The notes beneath the pieces were generated by a model. The model saw only the letters and a list, made by a program, of their open reading frames with translations. It was not told where the DNA came from and ran no database searches. A stretch of 64,000 nt of DNA from contig JACATO010000320.1 of assembly GCA_018389105.1 (NCBI GenBank), forward strand, positions 620,001 through 684,000, read 5' to 3'. The DNA comes from Nautilus pompilius (Eukaryota; Mollusca; Cephalopoda; Nautilida; Nautilidae). Position 1 is the stretch's first letter. The number at the start of each line of letters is the position of its first letter. A program made the translations under genes and the position numbers. Positions 1-13,720 of this stretch are shown here, piece after piece.

Positions 1-3000
1 ACCTTAATATTATCCAAAGAAATACTGCGAATTTCAAATTTATTTGAAACTATTTCCAGTGCAGAGGCTGGTTTGTTCTGAAAAAAAAAAAATTTATATA
101 ATAATAGTAATTATGTAGCAACCTTTATGAATACATGATAAATCTAAGCATAACAATTTAATTTTTCTACAACACTAATTTTTTAAATATGAATGTCCAT
201 TCAATACAAAAAATATTTTTTTATAAGAATAGTATTAGTTTTATCAAGAACAATATACTTTTTTACCCCAACCCAGTTAAGTTATTTTGGGTTTCTTATC
301 CTCCGATCTTCCTGTTGGATATGAAGGAGTTTTTTGCATATATATAAGCGCTGGTTGGTGGCATCTTTCATAGCTATCAAACTCATCCCAATTGTGTTTG
401 CTTGGATGTAGGTTTGGGGAACAAAATGGTTAGGATAACATACTGGCACTGACAGTAAGCAAACAGATAAAAAAGAAAAATCTGTAGTGTAAAGCCAATC
501 ATTGTGTTGTTGGATCTCATTTCTGTATCTGATCACCAACAGGTTTCCCTGTATAAGATCAGTGCAATGGTCTTAACATAACATTTCTTCACAGCGTGAC
601 TTCCTCCACTGGATTAATCAGTGTGACATAAACAGGTGTGTGTGCAGCAGGAGACAGATTTATCACTGAATAATAGTCCTGTCCATCACATCTGGGGGAA
701 AATCCTTAGAAGCTGCACAATTTTGAATATGCAGCAATGTTCTCATTCATTCAATGACCACATGCAGCAAATTAAATGACCTAATGTCAGTAAAGTGAAG
801 CAGCAATTCTACAATGAAGTCAAGGTTGAAAATAACTTTTAAATATCTATATTAGCTAACACAGACTTACCTGGTTTAAGGCCAGCAATGCAGCAAATGT
901 AATACTCCTGTTTGACAAGTTGCTTCCAGTTTCTTTGCATCCTTGCAGAATTGTCACCATAGTTTCAAATGCTTCTGGTGTATTCTGTGAATATCAACAG
1001 TTTAGCTTTAGTTATTTTACCTCTGAAACCTGTTTTTAAAGTTTGAGATCATGCACTTAGGTACCATTGAAAGGAATGAATTAATGGAGACAGTTTATTG
1101 TAATTTGCAAGTTGTGCACTCTAGTGTGAACAGCAATTAGAATACTGTTAGAAAAGGAACTCCACAGGATAGAACTTCCACACATTCATTGGTGCTTGAA
1201 CTAATAACAACTATAGTAACCACCATCAAGACTTCATTTTCCTCCTTAACTGTCATCATCTACACCAGTAGACATACCCGGTGATGAGATGTGCCAACTT
1301 CACCAAAAATATCAAATCTAAAGATACCTTCACGGGTTATCTCAGTAAAGTACCAACAGAGCAGCTAATCAATGAAAAACCTCTTTATTATTTTTTTTAA
1401 AAATTGCCAAAATTTTAAAAAAATTTTTTTATTACCATACATATTTCATGACTTGAAATTATGGGAAATGAATAACTGTTTAAACCCACATAAATCACCA
1501 TTTTTTTAAAAAAAATAAGCTGGATCTTAATAGTACAAATTTGATTTAATTTATAAAAAAGAAAATGCACAAAATATACAAACATTAGCACTTGCACAAA
1601 CCTTTTAACCATTACAAGTCTAAAGTCTTTCTACAGCAATATGGCATGCAAGGAACTGTGTACTTACTAGCAGCACTGCAAGTATATTCTATTCAAATAT
1701 GGCCACAACCTAAAAATGAGCTTGTCCTTCAAGAATGAAGTTTATTCCACCCAGCTCTCAATACACATTAAGTAATCAATTAACTAGGTCAAACATCAGC
1801 AACAAAAAAAACATTTGCAGCATTAGGGTCAGGTACAGTCTAAAAATGCAGAGATGAGAATAAGATATTTGTTAAATAAAATTAGTTTGTTGGTTTTTTC
1901 CCCAAAAGAAATTACTGACTCCATATCCCAGTAAACAGGAGCAAACATGAAACTCGGTATGTACGTAAGCGCATGTGCATGTGTTTTTGTCCTTAAGGAT
2001 AGCTATTTATTCTCTTCCATTTTTACAAGCAAACATTTAAAAAGAAATTTGTATATTATACAAATTTTGTTTTTATTTATTGGATGGTAGTAAATAGATT
2101 TTCCTATATTTTTTTTCTGCTATTGGAAAAGTTAAGCAAAAAGGGCCATTGGTTTTATAACAAGATAATCTTGAAAAAAATTAATAAGTGAAGAAAATCA
2201 CATGGCTGAGCCAACACCTTAGATTGGGCTATGGCGCACGGAAAACGAGAATTGAAATAAAAGTGAAACTGTTATCCAAAGTGAGTCCTAGAACTTTATG
2301 CATTTGTCTGAGACCCAGCGATTTTATAACACTGACCCAAATTATCTTATTTAAAATCCTATTGTACGTTAACAACTTTCAACTAAAAAGCAGAGAGTTT
2401 GCTAGGAATTGGCAATTTGTCAGTCTCCCTTACCTTTTTGACATCAAACTGTGCAACAATGAAAGCTTTTTCTGTTGTTCGCTGTCTACTTTTAAATAAC
2501 GATTAATATAAACTCAGAATGCGCAGATAATGCAAATAGAGTAAGCCATCACTGTTATTATATTTGAAGTAAAGAATTTATTCCCCTCCATTTAAATAAT
2601 TACAAAGTATTTTTTTTTTACCAATTTTGCTTTTTAACTCTGCTTTTGCTGTTTTGTTTTTTTTAAGTCCATATAAATTGTTGTCATTCACACATGCACA
2701 AAAGTTATACATCATGCCCATGTGGTCAGGGAACACAATTAACATGTTTTAAATTGTGTAATATCTCATAACCCTGACTGACTGACATTAGCATTTAAAC
2801 GCGAAAAGACGACTACTCTACATTTAGTGCCAATCCCTTATATTACTAGGTTATTTAGTTTTGCTGCTGTGACATCCTCACCTCAGCTTCATTTAAATAG
2901 CGACAAAAAAAAGAATTCTCTTGTAGACGTAAGTGCTTACATTAATTTGTCAACCCAAACAATTTATAGCAAAGATGCTGTGATTTTGATCTGCTTACCT

Positions 3001-6000
3001 TTTACACCGAAATGTACAATTGTGCATGCCTCTTCTTTCTGGATATCATGTGAGAGGGGAAGGGGCTTGGACCCAGATAAGTATGGTGGTGGTTTATTTA
3101 CCAGCTTGACAAAGCCGTTTGGAAATCATGATATACAGGAAGCTACTGTGCAATTATGTCAGTGACTAATTGCATTTCTTCCATAGAATCCTTTTTTTGT
3201 GATTTTGTCATTTTATAATTCTATTTGGATCCCAAGATAATTGGTTTGACTTGTATTTTTTTACCTTCAGATTTCACAAGTTGCAATAACTTTGTTTAAA
3301 AAGTCCTTTATTGCACTATTCTGACTAAGACTCTACTTCAGTATTTGCCATAATTTGTAGAGTGACATTCTTCACATTCGAACTTAGTCAAACCACACCT
3401 TGAAGTTGAGAGAACCTTCATCCTCTTCAGCATTGAATGAATGAGATTTTGTATTACAGTCTGGTCTAGGTTCTCCCCACATCAATGGGAAAGCTTCTTT
3501 TAATTCTATCATACTGGCAGAATACCATCAGATCTTCTTCCAGGCTGTGGTCACACAAGATGTGGCAAATAGCACCATCTTCTGAAGAATATTGGCATGA
3601 AATCTCAGTATGCTTTGTTTATGCAACGGTAGGATTTGTGTTCTAAGCACGACATTTCTGCATAATTGGCCATGGGCTGAAGACAGTGGTGTAAAAGGTC
3701 TTCATTAGACCAAGGGGTAACTGCCAGACATGAATTACTGAAAGGTGGAGTAAATGCCATCAATTCTCTAGAATGTTGCCAGATATCCTCAAAAAAAAAC
3801 AAACAGAATTTTCAAAGCATTTTATTCCTCCTACTGGAGAGAAGTGTATCTTACATGCTACACACTCTCCAAGGCCAGATCACTGGAGATAATGCTGGAC
3901 TGTTCTTTGACATTTTTTTTTTGTTGCATGGGCAATGCCAGCAACAAAATCCTGACAGTAGCTCCTGTGTCATACATCAGCCTCAACAACAAATACTGGA
4001 GATAACCCCAGTGAGGGAAGCTAGTTCAATGGATACCCACTAGAGAGAGTATAGCCGACCCTACACCTCGAGAGAAATGGCACTTCAGACTTTGGTGGCA
4101 AATCCCCAACTCCTTTAATTTTTAGATGCGAGAGGAAGCCAGAATGCCTAAAGGAAACCTACATGACCAGCTATTGAAGGAAAGCAAAAAGTAATAATGC
4201 CAGAGATATTTCAAACAAAGCTGACCCAGACTGGAATCAAAAACAGGCCCCCAGATTCACCAGTCCAGTAGCCTAACATCCCTAATCCTGACAGTAGGCA
4301 TGGATGACTTAATAACATTTTTTTGTTGCTGCTTTACCACAGCATTGGCATTATATTAGTTGTGGTAGACACAAGACATGCCAAGATCTTTAGCAATCTG
4401 TTGTTGACTATGAATAGCCTATAAGATAACTTCAGTTAAACAGTTGCAGGATCTACCTGTTTTTGGCACGATAATGCACGCAGATTATCTTCCCACTTAG
4501 AAGTACAATATATAGGTGCATCTCAAAAAATTAGAATATCATGGAAGAGTTCAATATTTTTTGTCAGTTATTTCAGAAAGTGAAAATTGTATATATTCTA
4601 GACTCATTACATGTAAACTAAAATGTTTCAAGCATTTTTTTAATTTTAATTTTGATAATTACAGCCTACAGCACAAAAAAATAGAAAAAAAATAACATAA
4701 CTCAAAATATTAGAATATTCCATTTTGAGTTTGAGTAAATCACTATTTATGCAGTATAAATACCATGAATCTCTGTCTGGTTCAGCACACACAACCACAA
4801 TCATGGGGAAGACTGCTGACTTAACAGTTGTCCAGAAGACACTCATTGACACCCTCCCCAAGGAGGGTAAGCCACAGAAGGTCATTGCTGAAAGGGCTGG
4901 CTGTTTGCAGAATGCTGTATCAAAGCATATTCATGGAAGGGAAAAGTGTGGCAGGAAAAGGTGCACAAGTAAGAGGGATGACCGCAGCCTTGAGAGGATT
5001 GTCAAGCAAAGCCGATTCAAGAAGTTGGGGAAGCTTCACAAGGAGTGGACTGAGGCTGGAGTTAGTGCATCAAGAGCCACCACGCACAGATGTGTCCAGG
5101 AAATGGGCTACAAGGGTCGCATTCCGAGTGCCAAGTCACTCCTGAACCAAGAGACAACGTCAGAAGCGTCTTACCTGGACTAAGAAGAACTGGACCGTTG
5201 CTCAGTGGTCGTGGTCCAAAGTCCTCTTTTCAGATGAAAGTAAATTTTGAATTTCATTTGGAAATCAAGGTCCCACAGGCTGGAGGAAGAGTGGAGAGGC
5301 ACAGAATCCAATTTGCTTGAAGTCCAGTGTGAAGTTTCCACGGTCAGTGATGATTTGGGGTGTCATGTCATCTGCTGGTGTTGGTCCACTGTATTTTATC
5401 AAGTCCAAAGTCAATGCAGCCATCTACCAGGAGATTTTTAGAGCACTTCATGCTTCCATCTGCTAACAAGCTTTATGGAGATGCTGATTTCCTTTTCCAG
5501 CAGGACTTGGCACCTGCCCACAGTGCCAAAACTACTAGTAACTGGTTTGCTGACCATGGTATCACTGTGCTTGATTGGCCAGCCAACTCGCCTGACCTGA
5601 ACTCCATAGAGAATCTATAGGGTATTGTCAAGAGGAAGACGAGACACACCAGACCCAACAATACAGACGAGCCGAAGGCCGCTATCAAAGCAACCTGGGC
5701 TTCCATAACACCTCATCAGTGCCACAGGCTGATCGCCTCCATGTCACGTGGCATTGATGCAGTGATTCGTGCAAAAGGAGCCCCGACCAAGAATTGAGTG
5801 CATAAATGAACATACTTTTCAAAAGTTCGACATTTCTATATTATAAACCCCCCCTTTTTTTATATTGATCTTATGAAATATTCTAATTTTTTGAGATAGT
5901 GGGTTTTTGATTTTCATGAGCTGTAAGCTGTAATCATCAAAATTAAAACAAAAAAATGCTTGAAATATTTCACTTTGTGTGTAATGAATCTAAAATATAT

Positions 6001-9000
6001 GGAAGTTTCACTTTCTGAAATAAATGACAAAAAATATTGAACCCTTCCACGATATTCTAATTTTTTGAGATGCACATGTATATATAATCACATCTGAAAT
6101 ATGTTAATTTTGGTCAGATACATTACTCAATTTTAGGATAGTGAAATTAATATAGCAGGTCACTGTAAATGTCTATGCATAATATTTATATTGTTTTCCA
6201 AACTGTTTGTTGGTATATATTTTCAACATTTTAAATTTTCAAATCTCTAATTTAACTCGGTATTTGTATATTATCATCAAAATTATTCTTTTAGAATGCA
6301 GTTGGTGCTGGTCCATATTCACAACCTGAGATATAGTTTTAAGTGCAGCATCCTAGTTATAGTCACTGTAGCAACCTTTCCTTTATAAGGATGGCCAAAT
6401 ACCACAATTTTCAGTTGAGGAGAACCCTGCTAATAGTTTTATTAGGCATGAGAGGAAACCAGAGAAGTGAAAGAATAGGAAAAAAATTTAGCTACAACCA
6501 ATAAACACTTAAGACATTTATTATAATAAAACTGCCTAGATTTTAAACTGATATATTGTGACATTCCTAGATGATGATAATACCTATTAATCATGACCCT
6601 GCCCTCTTCTCAAACAACCATACTGGTACAAAACTACTTACTATTTTGTACAAAGCTCCCAAAGCTACTGTTGTACAGTCAACAGGGTACTTGTGCCCAT
6701 TGAGCTTCCGGTTGCTCACCAGCTGAAACATCTCCAGCACAGTTTGATACTTGCCTGCCTCATACAACATGTCTATCATAATTATATGGCTAGATATCTG
6801 ATCAAAGAAACCCTTAAAACTCTGAAAGAAAAAAGAAGCAATTTCAGTAGTTAGTTTCAATAACAGAAAAAATAAATATTCAACAAACCATCTAAGTTAC
6901 ACATTCAGCATGATTACAGAACCAAAAAACCTCTGCAAGCATGGTATCCTGGCCACCAACACCAAAGTTATTTTCCCACACCCTAGCATAAGGCTGGGGA
7001 AATGCTGCCATCTTTAGCAGAAAAATACCACAGTAGACATGGGAGGAAACTTAATGCCATAAGGACAGTGCAGAAGATACTTTATATTTTCATACTTTCA
7101 ACATTGATTATAGTTTGTTACTGATTCTGTAAAAAATATTATACCACAGTACAACAATGTATGCAAAAAAAGTGAAATCATTTATTCATAATCATAATTC
7201 TCTGCTAAAAGTATTAAATACATCCAGAATCAGACGAGTATATAAAACAAACTCTACTATAACATAAAATTAGTTTCATCCACCACTTATCATAATGTAA
7301 TAAACAAAACTGCTGAGAAATTCACCTACCTACAAGTGAATTGATACCAGTGTCACGGAAATGTGGAAACTTCAAAAATAACAAATAACTGAAATTTTAC
7401 TTTAGCAAAAACAAATGTAACAGTTCTATAGCACTCACTACAACATGCTAAATGCATGTTGCATGCAAGCACTAATGGTAAAACATGGAGTTATGCCCTA
7501 CTCTTGATGTTGTAAATTACATATAGAGGACTAGAGTAAAATTTTTTTGTGTTAACAGCTATGAATGTGTTTACTAGATTTATAAATGAAGTTTTTTTTT
7601 ATACAAATAGATGGCTTTTCTGCAATGGCATGCATCAAAGTAGCAATTTCAATTTAAAAGGTATCTTTTCACACACGCCATTCATTCCACAAAGCAAGCC
7701 AGCCAGCCATGTGTTTAGTGAGATTTTAAATTCTAGTAATTACTTACTTCATCTTGGAATAATTCATATGCACAATCAACCTTTTTCATAAGATGTAGAA
7801 GCCGTAAAAGAATTGGACCAAAGGTAAACCGACCAAATTGCATCTCAGAGTTCTGTGCATTGTACCTGCAGAAAGAGAAGAAAAAAAGGATAATAAAAAA
7901 GCTAAAGGAAAGAATATCAGAAGTCATTGCAATAACTTTTTTTTTTTTTTTAATTTCTGCATTCAGAAAAAAAAAAAAAACAGCAATAACTTTTAAAAGG
8001 TAGCATCTTAGACTGATTAGGAAATTATTATTAGTAACTCTAAACTTTCAATATCACTATAAAGCAATTTTTACATTTGTACCTTGGTGTAATTAGATTA
8101 TTTTTCATTAGCTGCTGAGGTCCACTAAAACTGTACAGCAAATAATACATTTTTCTACTTTGATTTTCAAAAAAAAGTTAAAAATCTGTTTTCCATGCAT
8201 GGCAAATACAAAAAAAGGTCTTATTTTTGTCAATTTCTTTACTGTCTAATTATGCCAATTTTTCTACTATGATTCCTTAGAAAAACATAAAAGTTGTAGT
8301 TACTAATTTTTTTACATTGAAAAGACCATCCTCCATCTTTCTGAACATTTTCCCCTCTTACACAGTTATCTTCCACCCCTCCCAAGAAAATATTTTAATC
8401 ACATTTGAGTACTGTTAGTTTAACAAATTCATTTAGATATCAATCAACTGTGATTAAGAGGAACCATTTGTAGAAGTAATGTGATCAGTAATATGATTTT
8501 GGTCAAGTTACTATAAAAATTACATTCTTAAATTATACGATGAAAAAGTTTCTTCTAATTCAGAAAGAAGAAAAAGGTATATTTCATTTCATTAACATAA
8601 ACTGTTTTTTGTGTTGTGCAGAGAAATCTTTGGAAACCATGCATAATAACAATAAGCAAACAGGATTATTTAGAGAGAGAGAGAAATGTATGGATCCTGA
8701 AACTGTCAACAATTGAAGAAACATCCCCACAATGCAATGCCATCACTAAACTAAAAGAAAAAAGGGGGAGGGACACAGTCCTCTTTTTAAATTTCAATTA
8801 TTATTGTGGAGTTAGGATTCTGGTAATAAGCAAACTCTAGCACATTGGTCAATGATAAACTTCTAGCTGGGTTCTGATAATACTGGCCACATCTTGCATT
8901 GTGGGAAGGTTTTCCTAATAATTAGTGGACAGAAAACTTGTTTCAAGGGCATAATAAATGAAAAGCATAGCAGAAAATTGTGCAGCTCTTCCATACCTAT

Positions 9001-12000
9001 GGAACAGCAGCAGTTTATATGGTCTTGATGTTTGACCAGGAAGATCACTTGTCCAGAGAGTTGAATCAAATGCAAACTGGTTTAAACAAGTTTTTTTTTC
9101 TCTATACCAGAGATGAACTGGATTGGGGAAAAAAAATTCAGATAAAACCAAACCAATTAGAAACATGACCAACTTGCATTTCAGCTGCTTCTGTTTGGAA
9201 AACCTTTCAGCCTAATAGATGATTCTGACTTTAGAAAGATAAGTGATCCAATTCTCAAAGGTTTATGTCATAATGTTTGTGTTAACACTGATAATATTAG
9301 GAAGAGAGTCAAGTGCTGCCAGTAGCATTCACCAGTCCATCAAAGGTAAAAAAGGTTTTCTTTCTTTTATCATTCTGTTTTGGGTATTAACATGTGAGAT
9401 TGCAGTGCATACCATAACTACAGAAATACATCCCAGCTTCTCAAGGATATGCTTCTTGAAGTACTTAAAAACTGAGAGATCCATGCACAGCAAGCATAAA
9501 GAAAAACAGAAAATGGTGCAAAGAAAGTGTATCCAGATACCAAAGAAATACTTTATGTTGATGGAGGAGGAGGGAGGGTGTCACAAAAAAAAAATTACAA
9601 AGACTAAACTTGATATTAGTTTCAATAACGACTGTCTGCTGCTCAGCTCACTCTCTTCAGCTAGCAGTCAATGATGCAGTTAAAGATCAAAGTACTGCCT
9701 GTACAGTTGCTTAAGATCGTACAGTCTACAATTTATAAAAGCTGAGAACAGAACTCAAATGTGCAAGGTTATTTCATAAAGAATTGAAAGTGAAGAGATC
9801 TTAGACTGCCCCATGAGACGGCACTTAATTGTTGATATGTTGAGTTGAGGGAATTTTTCCTGGATGCAGCAGCATCAAATTCTCAGCTTTTCATCAGATT
9901 TCAAGTGGAACGCATTTAACAGCTAACCAGGGGAGGGGGGGGATTTTATAGCATAAGGCTGAAATGTCAGCTTGAAATCAGGAAAGAGAGTTCTGCTTAG
10001 AAACGTCACTTTTCTTGCTGCTGTCTCGATCAAAGGTGTAGCTGCTGTTATCTGAGGAAGAAAGAAGCAGAGCTAATGCTCACCTCACTGACCTATGCAC
10101 CAGCAATGAAATGTCTGCTGACAGCAAGCAACCATCAACTAAGGCAGGTAGGAAGGGTAATAAATAAACAGAAAGGGCGAGGAGCTTGCGCTTCCTCTGC
10201 AGAATCCAGTAAAATAAGAGTCATCTTGTCATGAATTTGTGTTGAAAAAATAACATTGGTACAATTCTAAATTTTTTTTACTCATGAATCTTGACTAAGC
10301 AGAAATGAACATTCTGAAATACTGGAATCAATGCTCAACCTAAACTTTAGAAACTGGCTAAAGTCGCACTAGCAATTCCATCAACACAAGATACAGGTGA
10401 ACATGCCTTCTTGCTATCGCTATAAAGAACAAATATGACACAGACTACTCCTGAAGGACATTATGATCCTTTGTAGCAGTATTTTCAAAGGATGTGTGAG
10501 ATTTTGTTTCCATAGTTGGTTATTTTTACTGTTTTGTGAAAAGGTTGAGATTTATAGTGTGGAATAAAAATTTGCATTGTTTGATAGTACTGATTAGATG
10601 TTTATTTGTTGAAATATTGCTTAGAAATGGTAAAATTGTCAGTCACAGACCAGATTGTGTTTGTGAACTGGTTCAAAAAATTTTTTTTCCTAAACTAGAA
10701 CAGATGGCCTCGATGAGGTTCTGCCCTGCTCTTATTGAATGAATGCTAACATTTTTTCATTACAAGGTATCTGTCCGTCAATGATGCTAGATTACCTTTT
10801 TAACATAGCCAGTGCTGTTGTCAAATCCTCCTCATTTTCAGTTGTATGCAAAATTGTTTTCAAATCATCTGTGAAAACGGTACTTTTTTCATCTGCTTTC
10901 ATAAGCTCATCCATTCTTTGTATAAATGTTGCTAAAGTAAATTGAAAAAAATATCTTTTTTAAAATAAAGTAATAAATAATTTTTTTTAAAAAAGTTTTA
11001 ATTTTCAGTAATTGACAAATAGAAAATACACCTATAAACAAACCAGATTCAACTCCAGAAAAATATTTAAATGTTAATGACAGCATTAAACATATCAACA
11101 AAATCTCTTAAATATTTTTTTTTTTACCTTTGGGTCTCTCAGCATTAGAAAATAAAAAGCAAGCAAAAGGTGTCTTCTGTTTATTATCTGGTTTTCTGTG
11201 TATATAGGAAACTTTCACACGACTTCATCACCTCTCTTAACCAGGTACAATCAGGTTTCATGCTGACAAGCAAACAAAAAGCTGAACACATTTCCATCAA
11301 TGATCAAAAGCCACAAATTGCCAGTGTTGCAATCTATGATTAGGATCATTGCTCAAATAGAAATATTTGAAAGATTTTTTTTTTGGCATAACAAGAGATT
11401 ACTCTTGTCAGTAAGATATCAGAAAGCAGAGCGAGGCATGCAAATTGATTAGTGAATCATCTTTACCGGTGTTAGGTACCATTTTCTTGACCATAATAGC
11501 TTAAGCAATAACGAATAGAACAAGCACAACTGGCCAGTTTTTTTGTTTTTTATTATTTATAGAGAGCTTTAAAAATGTATGTGAACAAAAAATTTCTCTC
11601 TTCCCTTCAGCTCCAAATACTGATGGAAATCAGATAATAGAAAGAGCCCAGCAAGAAGCTGGTAGAGAAAAAATTCTGAGTGAAGAAATACACCAATGAC
11701 TTTACATATCTGTAACCACAAATCATTGTCAGAGCCACAAACCAAAAAAATTGTAAGATTTCATAATCATATAGGCTTTCATCCACACCAAAAAACAAAA
11801 GGAAATTTGCAAAGCCAAATAATTCACAATTTCAGGGTACCAGTGAACTCAGACTGCACAAATATTGATAAAAAATACATGCAATTGTGTGCAGATCCCA
11901 TTATAATCAAAAGCCACCTATACATAATTACCTAAAAAGTGAAAACCATAAAACAAACAGCAATTCATATGTGCAGTATTCTGATATCTAAAAATTAACC

Positions 12001-13448
12001 AAAACAATTTTATATTTTACCTTTTAAATCTCCAAGTCGGTCAGCAGTCAAGATCCTCTGGCGCTGAAATCCATCTATACCCAGAATTTCATTACTGAAT
12101 AAGTGCCTTTTAACTAAAAATGTTAACAGAAATGACATTTTCTTTAAAGCATAAATGCAAAGTTGCATAATTACTCATTGCATATTACTGAATGTATCTA
12201 TATACAAATTAATAGATTTTCCAACTTAAGAACCACAATACAACTAGATAAGTTTACTGGTGCAAATTTGCCAATAACATGCATTACAGGCATTGTGATG
12301 CCATACATTCAAAAGTGTATTGATTTTGGACCATTTTCTGAAGTTTTACCATAGAAATTATGAGGACCTATGAAATATAAAACAGGATAACAGACAGTTA
12401 CAATGCCAAAAATGATGAATAATCAGAGATTGTTACAGCAGTAAATGAATCTGCGTAAATATTTTAGCTAAAATCTTTTTGTTGTTGTTGTTTTTTTAAC
12501 TTCAGGTAAGACTTAACAGTTAAAAACAATACCTTAGGTTCTAAGTAGGAAAGATTAGAATCAGATATCCATAAATCATTCTTCATTAAGTCAGGATTGT
12601 TTTCCCACAAAATGCGGTCTGTATATAGTTAGTTCAGTAGTCTTAAAAATGCATTCAACGATATTCTGAATTTACCTGAGATCTATAAAAATAATTTTAG
12701 AAATTCTACAACTGCATATCAGGCTATTTTAAATTACGGTGGTACCGTATAAGTCATCGACTTCTTTCCATTTTCTGAGTACTATTTAAGCTACTAAACT
12801 AATAACTACTACATCAAAACATGGTGGTTTGAAATACGCAATATGATGGGGGGGGGAGGAAGGGAGGTGATCAGCCGTGAATCAAGATCGACTGTAGGCC
12901 CCAAATTCTACTCTTACTACTTTTTTTTTTAATGGATGATATAAATACAGAATCCGGGTGACTTAGTTTTACCAAAAACTCGGGGTGAGGAACGAACTCA
13001 GTATTAGTTAATCTGGATAAAACCAACAGCAGAGCGTTCGTGGTTATGAATAACTCGCGCCATTGCCAATGTCACGCTGATATATTGTATTGTAGCGACT
13101 TTACTACACATACACTTTTTTCTCTCTTTCCAACCAGTAACGTGAGAAGAATTTTTCTTCACCGTTTACCAAAATATAGGGGGTGGTGCAATGTAATTAA
13201 ACCTATTATTTGTCAACAGTCCGATGTAAATACAAACCAAACCGAACCCAGCCCAACCAAATTTATTATTAGTTACTTCAGTCGAAACAGGTGATAGCAG
13301 GCCTCCGCGAATACGGCTCACATTTCAACACAGCTGCAGTCTACAAACCTAAGTACAAAGCAGGGGGTTCCTGTCGATTCAGAACACGAGAAGCTGGCGA
13401 AGGACTCGCTATGGATCGCCGAAGCACATGCCTGGCCATGGACGCCAT
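1..13448 (-). CDS. PTCD2: PTCD2, pentatricopeptide repeat domain protein 2 (5' seven exons, 3' end beyond left edge)
   Basis: Mitochondrial PPR-family RNA-binding protein; vertebrate PTCD2 is known for a role in mitochondrial cytochrome b RNA processing. Coding exons on the minus strand, in order: 13349-13448 (start codon 13446-13448), 12021-12113, 10796-10931, 7748-7865, 6642-6821, 871-984 and 1-77 (open at the edge, or spliced at a GT at 1-2). Donors and acceptors are GT/AG and all phases agree, giving about 272 codons; the human protein is about 388 residues. Recognisable blocks are AKRYLL-like (KRHLFSNEILGIDGFQRQR) in exon 2, FGRFTFGPILLRLLHL in exon 4, IDMLYEAGKYQTVLEMFQ in exon 5 and ITFAALLALNQ in exon 6, each matching the human protein in order as I remember it. 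The basic, Arg-rich N-terminus (MASMARHVLRRSIAS) fits a mitochondrial presequence. Transcription diverges from the epimerase gene across a 93-bp gap. Confidence 0.93.
3376..4485 (-). pseudogene. Unidentified coding-like remnant, perhaps an old transposase
   Basis: On the minus strand, in the same intron as the Tc1 copy, several frames hold protein-like sequence in a consistent order. Near 4480-4400 there is a helix-turn-helix-like run (LTEVILQAIHSQQQIAKDLG). Near 3790-3640 there is LAVTPWSNEDLLHHCLQPM. A run ending at a stop near 3391 contains IELKEAFPLMWGEPRPDC followed by an acidic tail (NAEEDEGSLNF). The last part is open for about 90 codons except for one TGA. I do not recognise the family; the HTH suggests a transposase. 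It is broken by frameshifts and has no visible terminal repeats. Confidence 0.4.
4513..6078 (+). mobile_element. Tc1-like DNA transposon with inverted repeats, TA target site
   Basis: Both ends carry the inverted sequence GTGCATCTCAAAAAATTAGA (left 4516-4535; right inverted ending about 6075), flanked by TA at 4511-4512 and 6079-6080. The ends stay similar inward for over 60 bp (to the TTTCAGAAAGTGAAA block). A second internal copy of CTCAAAATATTAGAATATT near 4700, mirrored near 5880-5900, gives an IR/DR arrangement. The length of 1566 bp is full size for Tc1. This TIR type is, from memory, widespread in teleosts and reported in lampreys. The element lies in a PTCD2 intron. Confidence 0.93.
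4804..5797 (+). pseudogene. Tc1 transposase, inactivated
   Basis: The reading frame opens at ATG 4804 (MGKTADLTVVQKTLIDTL) with the paired-like HTH and basic linker intact to about 5180, then a stop (TAA 5181-5183). Homology continues in other frames: VLFSDESK (first catalytic Asp) near 5220, FQQDLAPAH (second Asp) near 5500, and SPDLNSIENL (third acidic residue, Glu) near 5590. A TAG replaces the expected Trp codon right after ENL, and the homology ends at TGA 5795-5797. With frameshifts and stops it cannot encode a working transposase, although the three acidic positions survive. Confidence 0.9.
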
Positions 13449-13720
13449 GGTGTTCGCCGACTCCGGTTCAGGAAGTGACGTCGCGCCGTGGACTCTGGGA
13501 AGAAGAAGCGTCTGCACGGCGGCGTCTCCCGACTTCTGACTATGGCCCTGCCGTATGCGAAACAGGATGTTGTCGTCCTGGACCGTGGGAACGGCACCAC
13601 CGCTGTCGTCCATCTGTACGGTAAGAGATTTCTCTGCTGGCGATGCCGATCGTGGAGGGAGGGAGGGAGGGCAGCTGGGACGAGGAGAAGGAAGCAAAGC
13701 GGTTTCTCGCCCAGCCCAGG
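13290..13720. other. CpG-rich island around the divergent starts
   Basis: CpG dinucleotides, rare elsewhere, are frequent from about 13290 to 13720, covering the first exons of PTCD2 and the epimerase gene and the gap between them. This supports a broadly active housekeeping promoter. It is why many long shadow reading frames occur here on both strands. Confidence 0.7.
13449..13541. promoter_or_regulatory. Bidirectional promoter between PTCD2 and the G6P epimerase gene
   Basis: Only 93 bp separate the two divergent ATG codons, and the interval lies at the left part of a CpG-rich patch (about 13290-13720) in otherwise AT-rich DNA. At 13471-13482 it contains GGAAGTGACGTC, an ETS core (GGAAGT) overlapping a CRE half (TGACGTC). 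This composite is typical of TATA-less CpG-island promoters. No TATA box is visible. Transcription start sites are inferred, not seen. Confidence 0.7.

Noticed and set aside
2188-3165. Two plus-strand open frames of 103 and 112 codons in a PTCD2 intron
   Set aside because: No family resemblance, no splice-site support, and composition like the surrounding intron.
9243-9674. 143-codon plus-strand open frame with a hydrophobic, signal-peptide-like start in a PTCD2 intron
   Set aside because: The frame opens on GTG, the first ATG lies inside the hydrophobic run, the rest is low-complexity and lysine-rich, and no convincing second exon or family match was found.
13488-13541. In-frame extension of the epimerase N-terminus upstream of 13542
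   Set aside because: It begins with GTG and contains no ATG; the first in-frame ATG is 13542 and the protein length already fits the family.
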